A stretch of 64,000 nt of DNA from positions 139,468,765 to 139,532,764 of the forward strand of contig OZ038378.1 in the NCBI GenBank assembly GCA_964036045.1, given 5' to 3'. Shown here piece after piece: positions 47,887-58,609 of the stretch (positions are counted from its first letter, which is position 1; every line of letters begins with the position of its first letter). The DNA is from Eutreptiella sp. 'Long Island Sound 2002' (taxonomy: Eukaryota > Euglenozoa > Euglenophyceae > Eutreptiales > Eutreptiaceae). The notes beneath the pieces were generated by a model. That model made no database searches. It was not told the DNA's origin and saw only the letters and a list, made by a program, of their open reading frames with translations. Made by a program: the position numbers and the translations under genes.

Positions 47887-48803
47887 TCAGAACAGATCGC
47901 CGTAGGTTGGTGGGTTACCGCCAGGCGGCTCGTCCTGGCTGGACATGTGATCCAGCACCCTCTGAACGCAGGTATTCCCGTCATAGGAACCGGAGACGAT
48001 TGAGTCCACTTCCCACCAGGGTTTGTCCTGGCCCTTGCCCTCACGCTGGTTTCCCCAGTCGTGTAAGGGCTGATCCATATACCCCTGAACCAGATCCCAC
48101 TCCTCTTCAGTGAGGGGCTCTTCCGATTCCCATTCTTCGATGTCAACAGGGGGAACCGCAAAGCATTGCCTCCAAGGCTCCGCTCTGATGCGTTTGACAC
48201 ACACGAAGTCCGTGGTGTCGGCCTGATCAAGGCCCCCATCCACATAGTGGAATTCCGTTGGCCATCTCTGGGATGGCATGGGCTGTCCCTTAGCGTCCTG
48301 ATAGACACTCTCTCCAGCCGGTATGACGACCTTGTTCAAGGTCATGTTGGTCAATGAGGCTACCCAATGTCGGGTACTTTCCTCCTCGGTGCATCCCATA
48401 GGAACAACCAGCACTGCCTTGGAGCGGTCTTTGCGAATCTTCGCTATCGCTCTTGGAATGTCCCAACGGGGGCAATGGATCCACATCAATCCCTGATGCG
48501 GACCCCAGTGCTTCTTCCACGCGGAGTCCTGTGCGCTCCAGTACTTCTCACACACCCGAAGATGGGCGGAGGTTCCTGAAGAGAACGCATCCAGGGCCAG
48601 ATCCGAGGCTCCCAAGTCCGCGACAACTCGGCTCGCCACTTCCGGCCTTACGCCGTACTCCTGGTTTGCAGGACCAGTTGGCTCAGTGTCCAGCGCGGCC
48701 ACTTCGAGCTGATTGCGTTCGGGGTGGATCCATTGGCATTCCACATGGTGCTCAGGTGACGAAAGCCACAAGAGTTGGTCGTCCTGGTACAGGGTCATGG
48801 AGG
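47887..48803 (-). pseudogene. Pol domain between protease and RT, methyltransferase-like (tentative)
   Basis: About 300 codons in the same frame as RT, ended by TGA 47887-47889; the outer copy has CGA there, so the stop is a mutation. The first 150 residues have the order SDLALDAFSSGTSAH ... WSAQDSAW ... MWIHCPRWDIPRAIAKI ... SKAVLVVPMG. This resembles the N6-adenine methyltransferase-like domain known from DIRS and some other retroelements. The NPP(Y/W) catalytic position is occupied by HCPRW, so it would be inactive. The rest is acidic linker (EEWESEEPLTEEEW). An extra domain at this place is not usual for Ty3 elements. A one-base insertion at 48806-48807 puts it out of frame with the protease. 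The family assignment is weak; the presence of a conserved extra domain is firm. Confidence 0.45.
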
Positions 48804-49543
48804 CCTTGGGCCGGGAGGACGCCGGAGTCCGTCTCCATCATGAAGTCGTACCCAATGATCATGTCCCAGTCCATCTCGGCCTCGTAGAAGCGACCGTGCA
48901 GGAGGATTTCCTTGGCGAGGTCTGGGCGGCTCAGCTCACGATGGTTCACGAACTGCAGCCCGATGGCCGCCTCCTTCGTGCCTCCCACCATGTACTGGCC
49001 GTTCGCCACCTTCAGCCTGACAGGTTTCCGACTGTCGGTCAGACACTCTGGTGGAAGTAGGCAAGCCTTGACCAAGCTGACTTGAGCTCCCGTGTCGACC
49101 AACACGTCGAAAACCTTTTCCACTTCCCCGCATAAGGCACGGACCTTAAGATGCAACTGCTGCTCGCGACCAACACGGCGCACGGCGTGCAAACTCAGGA
49201 TCTCCGGCCGTTCCAGAAGCTCAACAAGCGACTGGTGCAGGTCGTGGACAATGGGCTCAGGCTGCCCATCTGCAGCATCCAGCTGCGGTCCGGGTGATCC
49301 TCCGATACTCTCGGAAAGATCTTGTAGTACATCAAACACATTCTTGGTCGCGAAGGACGGACGGGTGCAGGGGTTCGTGCCTTCACTTGCCCTCACCCCG
49401 CCTCCGCGGCTGGGCGCCGGACCGGGCATTCCGCCCGCGGCAGTCCCCTTGTGCTTTTCGACTCCCGACTGGGATGGTTCGGCGCTTCCCACGTCACCAT
49501 CCCGCGACCGCCCTAGCTGGGGCCCTTGGCTGCAGGGGCTCCG
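48804..49543 (-). CDS. Aspartic protease region of Pol
   Basis: Same frame as gag, right after the UAG at 49544-49546. It starts with a Pro/Gly-rich linker, then a helical region and the retropepsin core: VLVDTGAQVSLVK, with the catalytic DTG encoded around 49089-49097. About 70 residues later comes WDMIIGYDFM, the usual second hydrophobic motif (ILGxDxL-like). The enzyme would act as a dimer to process Gag and Pol. In the outer copy the frame continues directly into the methyltransferase-like domain (GVLPAQASMTLYQDD). Here an extra T (plus 48806-48807) shifts it. Confidence 0.85.
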
Positions 49544-49546
49544 CTA
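49544..49546 (-). other. In-frame UAG between gag and protease (inner)
   Basis: The Gag C-terminus SSTTDAP is followed by TAG CGG AGC, and the same frame then enters the protease linker. The outer copy has the identical arrangement at 58610-58612. Other stops in these elements are not shared between copies, so this one is likely ancestral. CGG after a stop is a known weak-termination context (established for some plant virus UGA-CGG sites). Confidence 0.65.
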
Positions 49547-52500
49547 GGGGGCGTCGGTTGTGGAAGAGGGGGTGTTCTCCTCGGCCACAACGTCGTTGAC
49601 GCCCTTCTTCCTCCTCTCACTACGAGCAGGCTTCTTGTCCTTGTCCTTGTTCTGGTTGTTCTGGTAGTTCTCCCTGTTCTTGTTGTCCGATCTGGGGACC
49701 CAGTTCCTCTTGATCTCCTGGATCTCCTTGGCCAACTCGGTCCCCACCGACGACATCAGCTTGGCCAGCTCGTCCTTGTCCACCTCCGTTTTGGCTTCCC
49801 GGATACCCGCGGGCGCACGCTTCTTCGACCCGTGCGCCTTCTTGTAAGCCTCCGTGTCGGCCTTGTGGACGGGGCATGTTCGGTGGTCATGGTTGAAGCC
49901 TCGCTTCCTCCCATAACACACGAAACAGCCCTGAGGGTGAGCTCGTATGAACTCCCCAAAGGACAGCGGAGGGTCGCCAATGCGGCGAGGGTCCCTCTTC
50001 TCCTTCTTCCTCCAACCCTGCTGCAGGGGCTTCCAGTTTCCCGGTTTGCTCCCTGCGCTCAGGTTGTTGGCCACGAAGGCGCAAACGTTCACCTCGGCGG
50101 GCTCATCGTCGTCGTCATCGTCGACGAGAGTCTCATCGCCGCCGGCTCCCGCTGGGTCCATGGCAGCCTCACTGCCGGGTCCCTTGCCAACGTAGTTGAC
50201 GTCGCGGTCGCCGGGCCTCAACCCGCGGGTGTGGTGGAGGTTTCGGTACTCCTTGAGTACTTCCTCGCCAACCCACTCCAGGATCTCGTCGCAGCTCATC
50301 CGCGCCGGGATGGCCTGCAGACGGATGGTCTGGCCGCTCAACTCACACTCGTCAAGGCGCCACATCGCGGTCTTCTCGCGATCGCCCGAGACGGTGACGA
50401 GGAGGGCATTCCGCAGGGAGTGCCGTTTGACATCCCGGGCCACGTTCTTCTTCGCCCAGGCCACCACGTTCGTATGATACTCCTTGGGGAGCATCATCTT
50501 GACCGTGTGGTTGGACTTGGCCCTCTTGGATTCCTCCTTGGTGACCCTCTTGATCCATGCTTCCGGCAGCATGGAGAGCAGGCGAGCCTGCTCGTCACCC
50601 TCGTTCCAATCCTCCACGTTGCGGCGGTGGAGGGTGTAGTTCCCTCGGAAGTCCCGCCAATCCCGCAGGCGGATCTCCCGTCCATCATGCTCCAGCTTGA
50701 TGGACTTCCACCGCTTGGCAGCCACCTACGGAACGTCCACCCGCTCCTGCTCGTTGGGCCACTTCTTGGCTTCCTTGAGGGTCTTGATTTTCCCCTCCTT
50801 GGTCGCCAGGAAGTATAGCTCTCCGAGCACTTCCGGCAGGCGGTACCTGAACCGTCTGAAGACATATCTCTCCGCATCCGCGTGAGGCATGTCTTCAGTG
50901 ACGGTCAGCCCCAAATCGTCCAGCTTCTCCAAGAAGCGGTCGAGGTTGAGGGGGTTGCCGTCGTACATGGGGGGCTTGATGTCCTTCAAGTCTTCCCACA
51001 CGGCGGCGTCCGCGGCCTTAGAGACCATGAACGCCGGCCGCGAGGTCGACCGAGGTTCCCATCGGCCTCGCCCACGGACTCCCACGGCCGCCACGTCCAT
51101 CTCCTCCATGGAATCCTCGTGGCTACGCCGCGTTTCCTCCATGTACCCTAACCTGGTCCGTACTGCGTCCATGTACGCATCCTCATCACGGCGCTGGCGG
51201 CTGCGTTCAGCGGCCTCCCGTCGTACACCACGCGGCGGGCTGATGTCGAACTCCTCCAGGTCCAGGTCCAGATCCTCACCTTCGCCGACATCCCACTCCA
51301 CGTCTCCTCTGGGGACCTCATCCCTGAGTCCACCATGACGTCCACCAGCCATTGGGATTGGCTCCGGGGCTGGTGCGGGGCGCCGGAGGGCGTACCGGTG
51401 TCCGTGGTGGAGCACGGCGGTTGCGGTACTCCGCCTGAGCCACTCATCACGTCAATCCTCACTGCCACTGCTGGGCGGCACGCGCTCGTTGCGGCGGCCC
51501 GCGCTGTGGTGAGAGGGGGCGGTGAGAGAGGGGGCACTGGCGCTGGGGCGACTCCTGGGGGCTCCGCCGGGGGCGTGGGGTCTGCCTGGACCTGGTCCGG
51601 GTCCCCAGCCGTCGTCCGACGAGCCAGACTCCAGGGGTGGGTGGTCGCTGCCGACGCTCCCACGGGCTTCCAGCGCGTCCAGCCTCTGCTGCAGGCAGCT
51701 GACGACGTTGGTCAGCGACTTGGTCTCGGCCCTGGCGATGTCCAGCTCATTCTGCGCGCGCGCGGCGACCCTGGAGATGCGAGCCATCTCGCCCTTGCCC
51801 GTGTCTACCTCCAGCTCGAGCAACTGGACTCTCCTGCGGAGGTAGACAATCCACCGCCAGGTGGTATCCGGGTCGCCGTTCCCTGGTGGGTCGTCGGGGT
51901 CCCCAGGGGGTCCTCCAGGAGGGCCTCTGCCGGGTCCGCCCGGTCCAGGGGGTCCTCCCCCGCCCGGTGGTCCACCTCCAGGGGGTCCACTTGGTGGGCG
52001 TCCTCCAGGGGGTCCTGATGGTCCTCCGCCAGGGGGTCCCGGTGGGTCTCTGCCGGGTCGCCTCGGTGGGTCCGAGGATGGGCGCCTCTTCGTGATGCCG
52101 AAGTTGATGTCGTCATCCTCTTCCATGTCGCCCCACCTGGGCGTCTCGGTCTCGGAAGGCTCCGAGCTCCGGTAGGGAGGAGGGAGATCCTCATCCTCAC
52201 CTTCCGGTTCCATGGGGACGTCTCCGCCTCCTCCGCCCGTCCAAGCCACGACTTGGCGATGTCGGCGGCCTCGTTCATCCCCGTCACTGGCGGTGAAGAA
52301 GGGGTCACTGTCGTGGGGGTGTCCACCTGCTGGCCTCCGCGGCCTCTCGGGGGTCTTCCCCTTGCCCTTCCTCCGTCGACGGGCGGTGGGGCCACTGCTC
52401 CCACTGCTGCCCGTGTCGGCCTCGTCCAGCGTCATCCTGGAGGAGGCGTCCCCTTCGAAAAGTTTTCGAAGGGTCTCCACTCGTGATCCTCCCGGGGGAG

Positions 52501-53858
52501 TCTCGCGGCGGATCTTGGCCTCTGCCTCCTCCATGGCGGCGGCGGTGGCTGCGGCAGCCCGCCTTTCGGCCTCCTCCCGGGCACGAGCCCCCTCGGCTTC
52601 CCGGGCCTGCTGCAGCCGCGCCTTCTGCGCTTCCAACGCCGCCAGCTCCGCCTCCGTCTTGGCCTTCTCCTCAGCGAGCTTCCGTCGCGCGGCCTCGATG
52701 GCTTCCTTCTTGGCGGCGTCCGCCTGGGCCTTGGCCGTCGCTTCGGCGTGGGCCCTTTCCTCTGCCTCCTTCTTTGCCCTCTCTTGGGCAAGCGCCTCTT
52801 CCAGCGCCCTCACCTCGGCCTCCCTGCAGGCAATGGCCTCCTGCGTCAGGCGGGCTTCCTCATCGGCTGCCGCCAACTCACCGTTGACCTGGCCAGTCGC
52901 TGCCCCATGGGCGGCTACGGCCGTGAGTCCGGCCGCAATGGCCGCCACGGTCCGGGCATGGATGGCCATGCCATGCGCCCACTCCGCAGCCTCCTCCAGG
53001 GCGATGCCGACGGCGCCCTCCACGGCAGCGCTGTGCTGCCTGGCCCGTTGCCGGACAACCAGAAGGTTGCAGGGCACCCCACAGACGCGCTCACAGGCGC
53101 GCGCCACGTCCCTGTCGGGAGCGACGCCGCTGCTGGAGCTGGCCTGGTCGGCCGGCATCCTCCCGCGGTGGGCCGACTCCACGTCGCTGCTGGGGCCTGC
53201 TGAGGCCTGCTTGGGCTTCAGGAGCAGCGGACGGGGCTTGGCCTTGGTCTGCCTGGCGACTCGGATGTAGTCGCCAAGGGTGGTGGAGCCGGGGTGGTGA
53301 CCGCCATTGGCCCGTTGGGGACTGGGGGCTGGGGTTCCGCCCTTGGCGCCTTGGGCGGCTTCGGCGGCCAGGGACTCCTGGTACTCCCGCCACCTCGGGT
53401 CCCGCTTCCTGTCCCCGGCGGACCGCTTCTCCTTCCCCGGAGACGCGCTGCTGCTGCCCTGCAGCCTGCGCTCGCTCCCCGGTTCCGGGAAGTTCTTCTC
53501 GATCACGTTCCACATGGAGACGTTGATTGAGGCGCCCGACGGGTAGGCGTTGGGGTCCTCGTCCTCCTCAATCCCGTCGGGGCGCAGCCCTTCGCCGGGC
53601 CTGTCCGGCCCGGTACAAGGTCCTCCAGCGCCTCTGCTGGTGGCGGTACTCGTACCCTTCCGCCCGCAGCCAGTCCTCCACGGCCTGCAGGCGGTCGGGG
53701 GCGATGTCCGTGCGGAGCTCGAAGCTCCTGGGCATGCCGCCTTCGCACTGGGGGCGGCTGTGGCAGTAGTGCGGGTCCCAAACCAACCCACGCAGTAGTT
53801 GCGCTGCATGGGGGTGGGGCCGCGGCCACGTCCTACCCGCTTCTTGCCAATTCACCAT
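49547..53858 (-). pseudogene. gag: Gag, very large, inner copy, three lesions
   Basis: Start chosen at ATG 53858 (GCCATGG context; MVNWQEAG conserved in the outer copy). About 1,430 codons in total. Order: N-terminal Cys/His-containing region (53858 to about 53612); basic, Ser-rich segment; long Ala/Glu/Lys/Arg coiled coil (about 52,860-52,490); acidic segment; collagen-like Pro/Gly tract (about 52,080-51,885); second short helical region; capsid-like helices (about 51,000-50,250); nucleocapsid with a CCHC knuckle of spacing C-x2-C-x8-H-x4-C (CFVCYGRKRGFNHDHRTC, about 49,930-49,880); Lys/Asn-rich tail. Broken by a one-base insertion near 53,612, TGA 51452-51454 (TGG in the outer copy) and TAG 50726-50728 (CAG in the outer copy). 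Most Ty3 Gags are 250-500 residues, so this one is far larger. Confidence 0.85.
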
Positions 53859-54295
53859 GGCAGCGGGGGCGTAGTTGGTCTTGAGGTCCTTGGTATGCAC
53901 TCGTTCAACTCAACGAACTGGTGGTGGTTGTTGAGGCGGGTGCTGCAGCACTGGATTGGGAGTGCGGCTGGTGCTGGTCAGCCGGTGGTTGTGGAGGTGG
54001 TTGACGCGGCCTTGCTGGTCGGCCGATGGGACTCCGGGTCGGCTGATGGGGCTGATGCAGGAGTCCTGGTCTCTGCACCTCTTTCACGGTCGCTGCGCGG
54101 TCAGGGCGATGCTCTGGACGGCGCTGCGGGCTCCGTGACGAACTCGGCGCTGTCGCTGGGCGGCGCTGCGAGCCGCTGCGCTGCGCTGCGAGCTGCTGCG
54201 CTGCGCTGCGAGCTGCGAGCTGCGAGCTGCTGCGACGCGCTGCATGGGGTTGGTGGCCCCGAGTGGCACGCGAGGGCTGAATAACCCCGCGGCGG
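53859..54295 (-). other. 5' leader of the inner element
   Basis: About 437 nt between the primer site and the gag ATG. It contains a GCTGCG-rich stretch (plus about 54,161-54,240) of repeated CTGCG/GAGCTG units that is absent from the outer leader. No ORF is supported; a packaging signal would be expected here but cannot be identified. Confidence 0.55.
54161..54240. repeat. CTGCG/GAGCTGC microsatellite expansion in the leader
   Basis: About 80 bp of short GCTGCG, GAGCTGC units. The corresponding outer leader (about 63,195-63,260) has ordinary sequence, so the expansion is specific to this copy. Confidence 0.75.
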
Positions 54296-54306
54296 TGAAA
54301 CGCTTT
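54296..54306 (-). promoter_or_regulatory. Primer-binding site, self-complementary type (inner)
   Basis: On minus the LTR ends CGCGTCA and the next 11 bases are AAAGCGTTTCA. The transcript segment TGAAACGCTTT inside the LTR (minus complement of 54419-54429) is the exact reverse complement. There is no TGG-starting tRNA-type site at this position. This matches the layout of self-priming Tf1-type elements. Confidence 0.7.
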
Positions 54307-54418
54307 TGACGCGTTCCCGTGGGGGGCCGGCCACGGGACGCTGCGGTGACACGCACAGGTGAGCAGGCAGGCAAGGCACTACGCTCACAAGGGCATCAAT
54401 ACGCTCGTGTCATGTGAC

Positions 54419-54429
54419 AAAGCGTTTCA
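54419..54429 (-). promoter_or_regulatory. Putative transcript 5' end / self-primer segment in LTR
   Basis: Minus-strand TGAAACGCTTT. If transcription starts at its first T, the first 11 nt of RNA could pair with the site at 54296-54306, as in Tf1. About 26-40 bp upstream on minus lies AT-rich TACATACTTTTG, a weak TATA-like match. Equivalent segments are at 32152-32162, 40198-40208 and 63427-63437. The R-U5 part would be about 124 nt. Confidence 0.5.
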
Positions 54430-56448
54430 GAATCCTTGCCACTCTGCAAAGAGGGAACAAAAGTATGTACAACAACACATCAGGATATGTACACATGGGG
54501 TTAAGACTGGACTGAGGTAAGGGCATCACAGGATAATAGACACTCAGTCCTAACTCGTATCCCAATCCCAGGTCCGACCCTCCCAGTGGCGGGTGGGGGC
54601 GGGGGCTCAAACACAACCCATGCCCTGCTCAGTCCGGACCCTGAAACCCTGCCAATGGGAGATGTGTCCCGCCTAGCCACAGGCGAGTTCCTGAGAACCA
54701 AGATCCTCCAAGGCCAACCGACGTTCGCTCCCCATGCTCCCTTAACAGCAGGTCCCAACTCCTCTCTGAGCCAGAGATATGGGCCCGCCGTTATCCCTCA
54801 GGAGTTGGTAGCTGAAAATGGGCAGTTTCAGCCAAAACTGATATTAGCTTGAAGAACTCCAAAATTGACCCCTCGTCTGGACCCGCCAGAGGTAGGGACG
54901 AGGCAACTGACCCTATGCCCTTCGAGTACGAACTCCCTGGAGCCCTCACCCAACCTGGTTCCCTCCGAGGTCCCGGCATCAGGGCAACACGGATGAGTCA
55001 AGTGGGGTCATGATGCCAAAATCACCAAAATTGGCGTCATTCCCACGCGTGGCTCGCCCGGCCAAGGTAAGGCCAATGGCTCACAGGGTAGGAGGCAGGA
55101 CCTGGGACTTATATCTGAGTGTACAACTTGGGATTGGGTCCAGGCTCCCTGTGGGCATAGAGGAATGGGGCCGCCGGTTGACCACACGGAAGGGGGAAAT
55201 TGGGGTCCCAAAATGGGGTCATTTTGGCTGCTCGAAATGAGCCAAAATTCAAGGTGCTCCCAATAGTATATCTCCACGCCGGCTTGGAGATCAGATCCGC
55301 CATTCCATACGCAATCTACCTGGAGTCCAACTGAGTCTCCCATGCCCTCGGCTTCCAATGATCCACATGCTACTCGGCGTGGTGACGATCCCAATTGGGT
55401 CCACAAATGCCAAAGTGGCAAAATTGCCCGCCCTCACTTTGGGCTAGCGCCTTAACGAAGGTTGCTCCGCTTCGCCCACGTGGTGTGTGAACCATGGGGA
55501 CCAATATACATAACACCCATGTCATATATGGTCCATTGGTCCATGCGTCCGGCGTGCACGGGTGGGCTCAACATAGTGCACGGCGGGCAGCAAAAACGGA
55601 AAATTGCTCAAAATGGCCAAAAATGCGCACACTCATGGTTGGGGCAAATGAGGCACATGCCCGACTCGGACCGGAGTGTGCCATGGGATTGGTATCAAGT
55701 CATGTGTGTCCAACATATCTTTTGGGCGTCGCCCTACTCCTCTGGTATTGGGAATGGCAGGGTCGCCAAGTGAGCCCATGATTTGGGATAGTCCCAAATC
55801 GCCAACATGGCGGCCACGGTATGCCAAGCTCAAGAGGAGTTATTCGCCGGGTCTAAGATATGTTGGGGACCGAAGTATGTACCCTCATAACATACTTGGG
55901 TCATGATGTCAATTGAGCGCAACATTGAGATATACGGTCGCCACTTGACATCATGACGACCCAAAAACGGCAAAATTGGCACAAAGACACACAAAAGTGC
56001 ATTGAAAGGTGCACAGTTATATTATAATATCTTCGGCTTGGATCGTGCAATTGACTAATCCTTCTAAACACAATGACTTGACACCAATGACCTCTGATCC
56101 CACATATGTGCTCCACTTGGGGCGCCTTGAAAGGTTACGAGCGCTACTTCCCAAGTGGGCACATGAAAATATGGAAAATTGCAAAACACACACCTTGCTC
56201 CCAACGCATCGCTTTGGGATCGCCACACAAGCTTCCCTTCACAAAGGTTAGGCTCGCAATTGATTGTGGGGAGTATGGCGAAGGGGCTTGCACAATATGA
56301 GGTCCATTGGCGGGTTCGGCTTGGAGCGATGGACCCGCCAAATGGGCACGCAACACAACACATGGCACATACCACATATTGCCCAAAAAGGTAGCTCCCC
56401 CCACGATATGTCATGCCCCTCCAAGGGCATAACTTTGTGTCAATCGCT

Positions 56449-56475
56449 CATAGGAACTCAAGGAGAGTTCCTATG
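56449..56475. promoter_or_regulatory. Perfect inverted repeat in U3 (5' LTR copy)
   Basis: Identical 11-bp arms and 5-nt loop as at 42228-42254. In the 5' LTR it lies about 2 kb upstream of the predicted start, so any role would be as a distal DNA site. Confidence 0.45.
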
Positions 56476-57276
56476 CAACACCAACACTTGCGCGCTACAC
56501 TCGAAAGTTATCTTAACGTACGCAATATCATGGCCATAGAGTTATAACGCAAACTCTACCCTCTTGACCATGATCCATTACTCTAGCGCGCACGTGTGGA
56601 AACGCAAGGCGTATAATGCTTCCTAAATTACGTCCGGAGTATTGTGAATACATCCCACGTTTCCTTATCGTCAATACTCGCAAGCGGCACGAGATATGAC
56701 CCTCACATATGGCCTCATGAATCAACTTTGTTTTGCCCATATCTCTGAGTCAAATGGAGGGCAGGATAAAAGGAAAGATGATTCGTGCATATAGGAGGCA
56801 CGTAGGGCCACTCGAAAGAGGTCAAATCAAGTGCGGGGATGTCGAAGTCGAAAATCCGATTTCGACATCCTGAAAAATTCGGATTAAGGTTGCGAGTGTA
56901 AAATGTGAAAATTGCGGAAGCGTCCATGCAGTTCCTGAAGGCTTTGGAGCCTTCGTCGCGGATAGCGTTAAAATTTCCATTAATTACATTTAAACTGGCG
57001 GTTACGGTAAAGTCGCGATCCAACCGCCAGCAGTCCAAACAGTGAATATCAGAACAGAAGCGTAAAAATTGACGGGAACATTATGAAAATTAAACCCTGT
57101 TGATTCCTGACATTCTGATATACAAATCTCCGCTGGCGGTGCATCGGTTGCCGATGCGGGGCTTTACGGCACGGAACGGAGCGTCAACGGACGTCTTCCC
57201 TTCCGTACATGGGGTTAGTGGACCGGAGACCGGTTGTATGCCGTAACCTAGCCATGGGGTTCTGGGTACCGCTTCA

Positions 57277-57280
57277 GTGG
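57277..57280. other. Target-site duplication GTGG, right copy
   Basis: Directly after the inner LTR end GCTTCA; matches 40082-40085. Outer pol sequence resumes here (CTCTGCTATGATGCGG). Confidence 0.85.
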
Positions 57281-58609
57281 CTCTGCTATGATGCGGTTGA
57301 CACACACGAAGTCCGTGGTGTCGGCCTGATCAAGGCCCCCATCCACATAGTGGAATTCCGTTGGCCATCTCTGGGGTGGCATGGGCTGTCCCTTAGCGTC
57401 CTGATAGACACTCTCTCCAGCCGGTAGGACGACCTTGCTTAAGGTCATGTTGGTCAATGAGACCACCCAATGTCGGGTACTTTCCTCCTCGGTGCATCCC
57501 ATAGGAACAACCAGCACTGCCTTGGAGCGGTCCTTGCGAATCTTCGCTACCGCCCTTGGAATGTCCCATCGGGGGCAATGGATCCACATCAAACCCTGAT
57601 GCGGACCCCAGTGCTTCTTCCAAGCGGAATCCTGGGCGCTCTAGTACTTCTCACAAACCCGAGGATGGGCGGAGGTTCCTGAAGAGAACGCATCCAGGGC
57701 CAGATCCGAAGCTCCCAGGTCCGCGACGACTCGGCTCGCCACTTCCGGCATTACGCCGTACTCCTGGTTTGCTGGCCCAGTTGGCTCAGTGCCCAGCGCG
57801 GCCACTTCGAGCTGATTGCGTTCCGGGTGGATCCATTGGCATTCCACATGGTGCTCAGGTGACGAAAGCCACGAGAGCTGGTCGTCCTGGTACAGGGTCA
57901 TGGAGGCCTGGGCCGGGAGGACGCCGGAGTCCGTCTCCATCATGAAGTCGTACCCAACGATCATGTCCCAGTCCATCTCGGCCTCGTAGAAGCGACCTTG
58001 CAGGGGGATTTCCTTGCCGAGGTCCGGGCGGCTCAGCTCACGGTGCTTCACGAACTGCAGCCGAATGGCCGCCTCCTTCGTGCCTCCCACCATGTACTGG
58101 CCGTTCGCCACCCTTGGCCACCCTTGGCCAGCCTTGACCAAGCTGACCTGAGCTCCCGTGTCGACCAACACGTCCAAGACCTTTTCCACTTCCCCGCATA
58201 AGGCACTGACCTTAAGGTGCAACTGCCGCTCACACCCAACTCCGCGCACGGCGTGCAAGCTCAGGATCTCCGGCCGTTCCAGAAGCTCAACAAGCGACTG
58301 GTGCAGGTCGTGGACAATGGGTTCAGGCTGCCCATCTGCAGCATTCAGCTGCGGTCCGGGTGATCCTCCTACACTCTCGGATAGATCTTGAAGCACATCA
58401 AATACATTCTTGGTCGCGAAGGATGGACGGGTGCAAGGGTTCGTGCCTTCACTTGCCCTCACCCCGCCACCGCGACTGGGTGCCGGACCGGGCCTTCCGC
58501 CCGCGGCAGTCCCTTTGTGCTTTTTGTCTCCCGACTGGGATGGTGTGGCGCTTCCCACGACCCCATCCTGCGACCGCCCTAGCTGGGGCCCTTGGCTGCA
58601 GGGGCTCCG
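57281..58609 (-). pseudogene. Outer element: protease and start of the methyltransferase-like domain
   Basis: Continues from the UAG at 58610 in one frame through a protease with VLVDTGAQVSLVKAG and WDMIVGYDFM, and onward without frameshift into the methyltransferase-like domain. It stops at TAG 57641-57643 (TGG in the inner copy). About 15 residues after the DTG motif a short segment is lost relative to the inner copy and replaced by a GGCCACCCTT-type repeat on plus (58108-58130). After 57641 the frame stays readable (HWGPHQG, WIHCPRWDIPRA) up to the insertion site at 57281. It shows that protease and this domain form one polyprotein. Confidence 0.85.

Larger units (their letters stand above)
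40086..57276 (-). mobile_element. Inner Ty3/gypsy chromovirus, structurally complete
   Basis: 17,191 bp on minus: 5' LTR 54307-57276, primer site 54296-54306, leader, gag 53858-49544, protease, methyltransferase-like domain, RT-RNase H-integrase-chromodomain (to 44560), 3' noncoding region, polypurine tract 43055-43066, 3' LTR 40086-43054. LTR lengths are 2969 and 2970 bp, with few differences seen by eye, so insertion is fairly recent. Flanked by GTGG. Not autonomous as it stands: gag has a frameshift and two stops, there is a one-base insertion after the protease, and a TGA before RT. Confidence 0.92.
54307..57276 (-). repeat. 5' LTR of the inner element
   Basis: 2970 bp, plus-strand ends TGACGCG and TACCGCTTCA, directly followed by GTGG and outer-element sequence. 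It shares inner-specific variants with 40086-43054 (GGCCGGCC, ACAGGTGAGCAGG, CAACAACACATC). Confidence 0.9.

Noticed and set aside
52212-53270. Plus-strand Ala/Ser-rich frame
   Set aside because: Antisense of the Gag coiled coil, not conserved as an independent frame.
54296-54306. tRNA-type primer-binding site
   Set aside because: The bases after the LTR do not begin with TGG and match no tRNA 3' end that I recognise, while they exactly complement an LTR segment.
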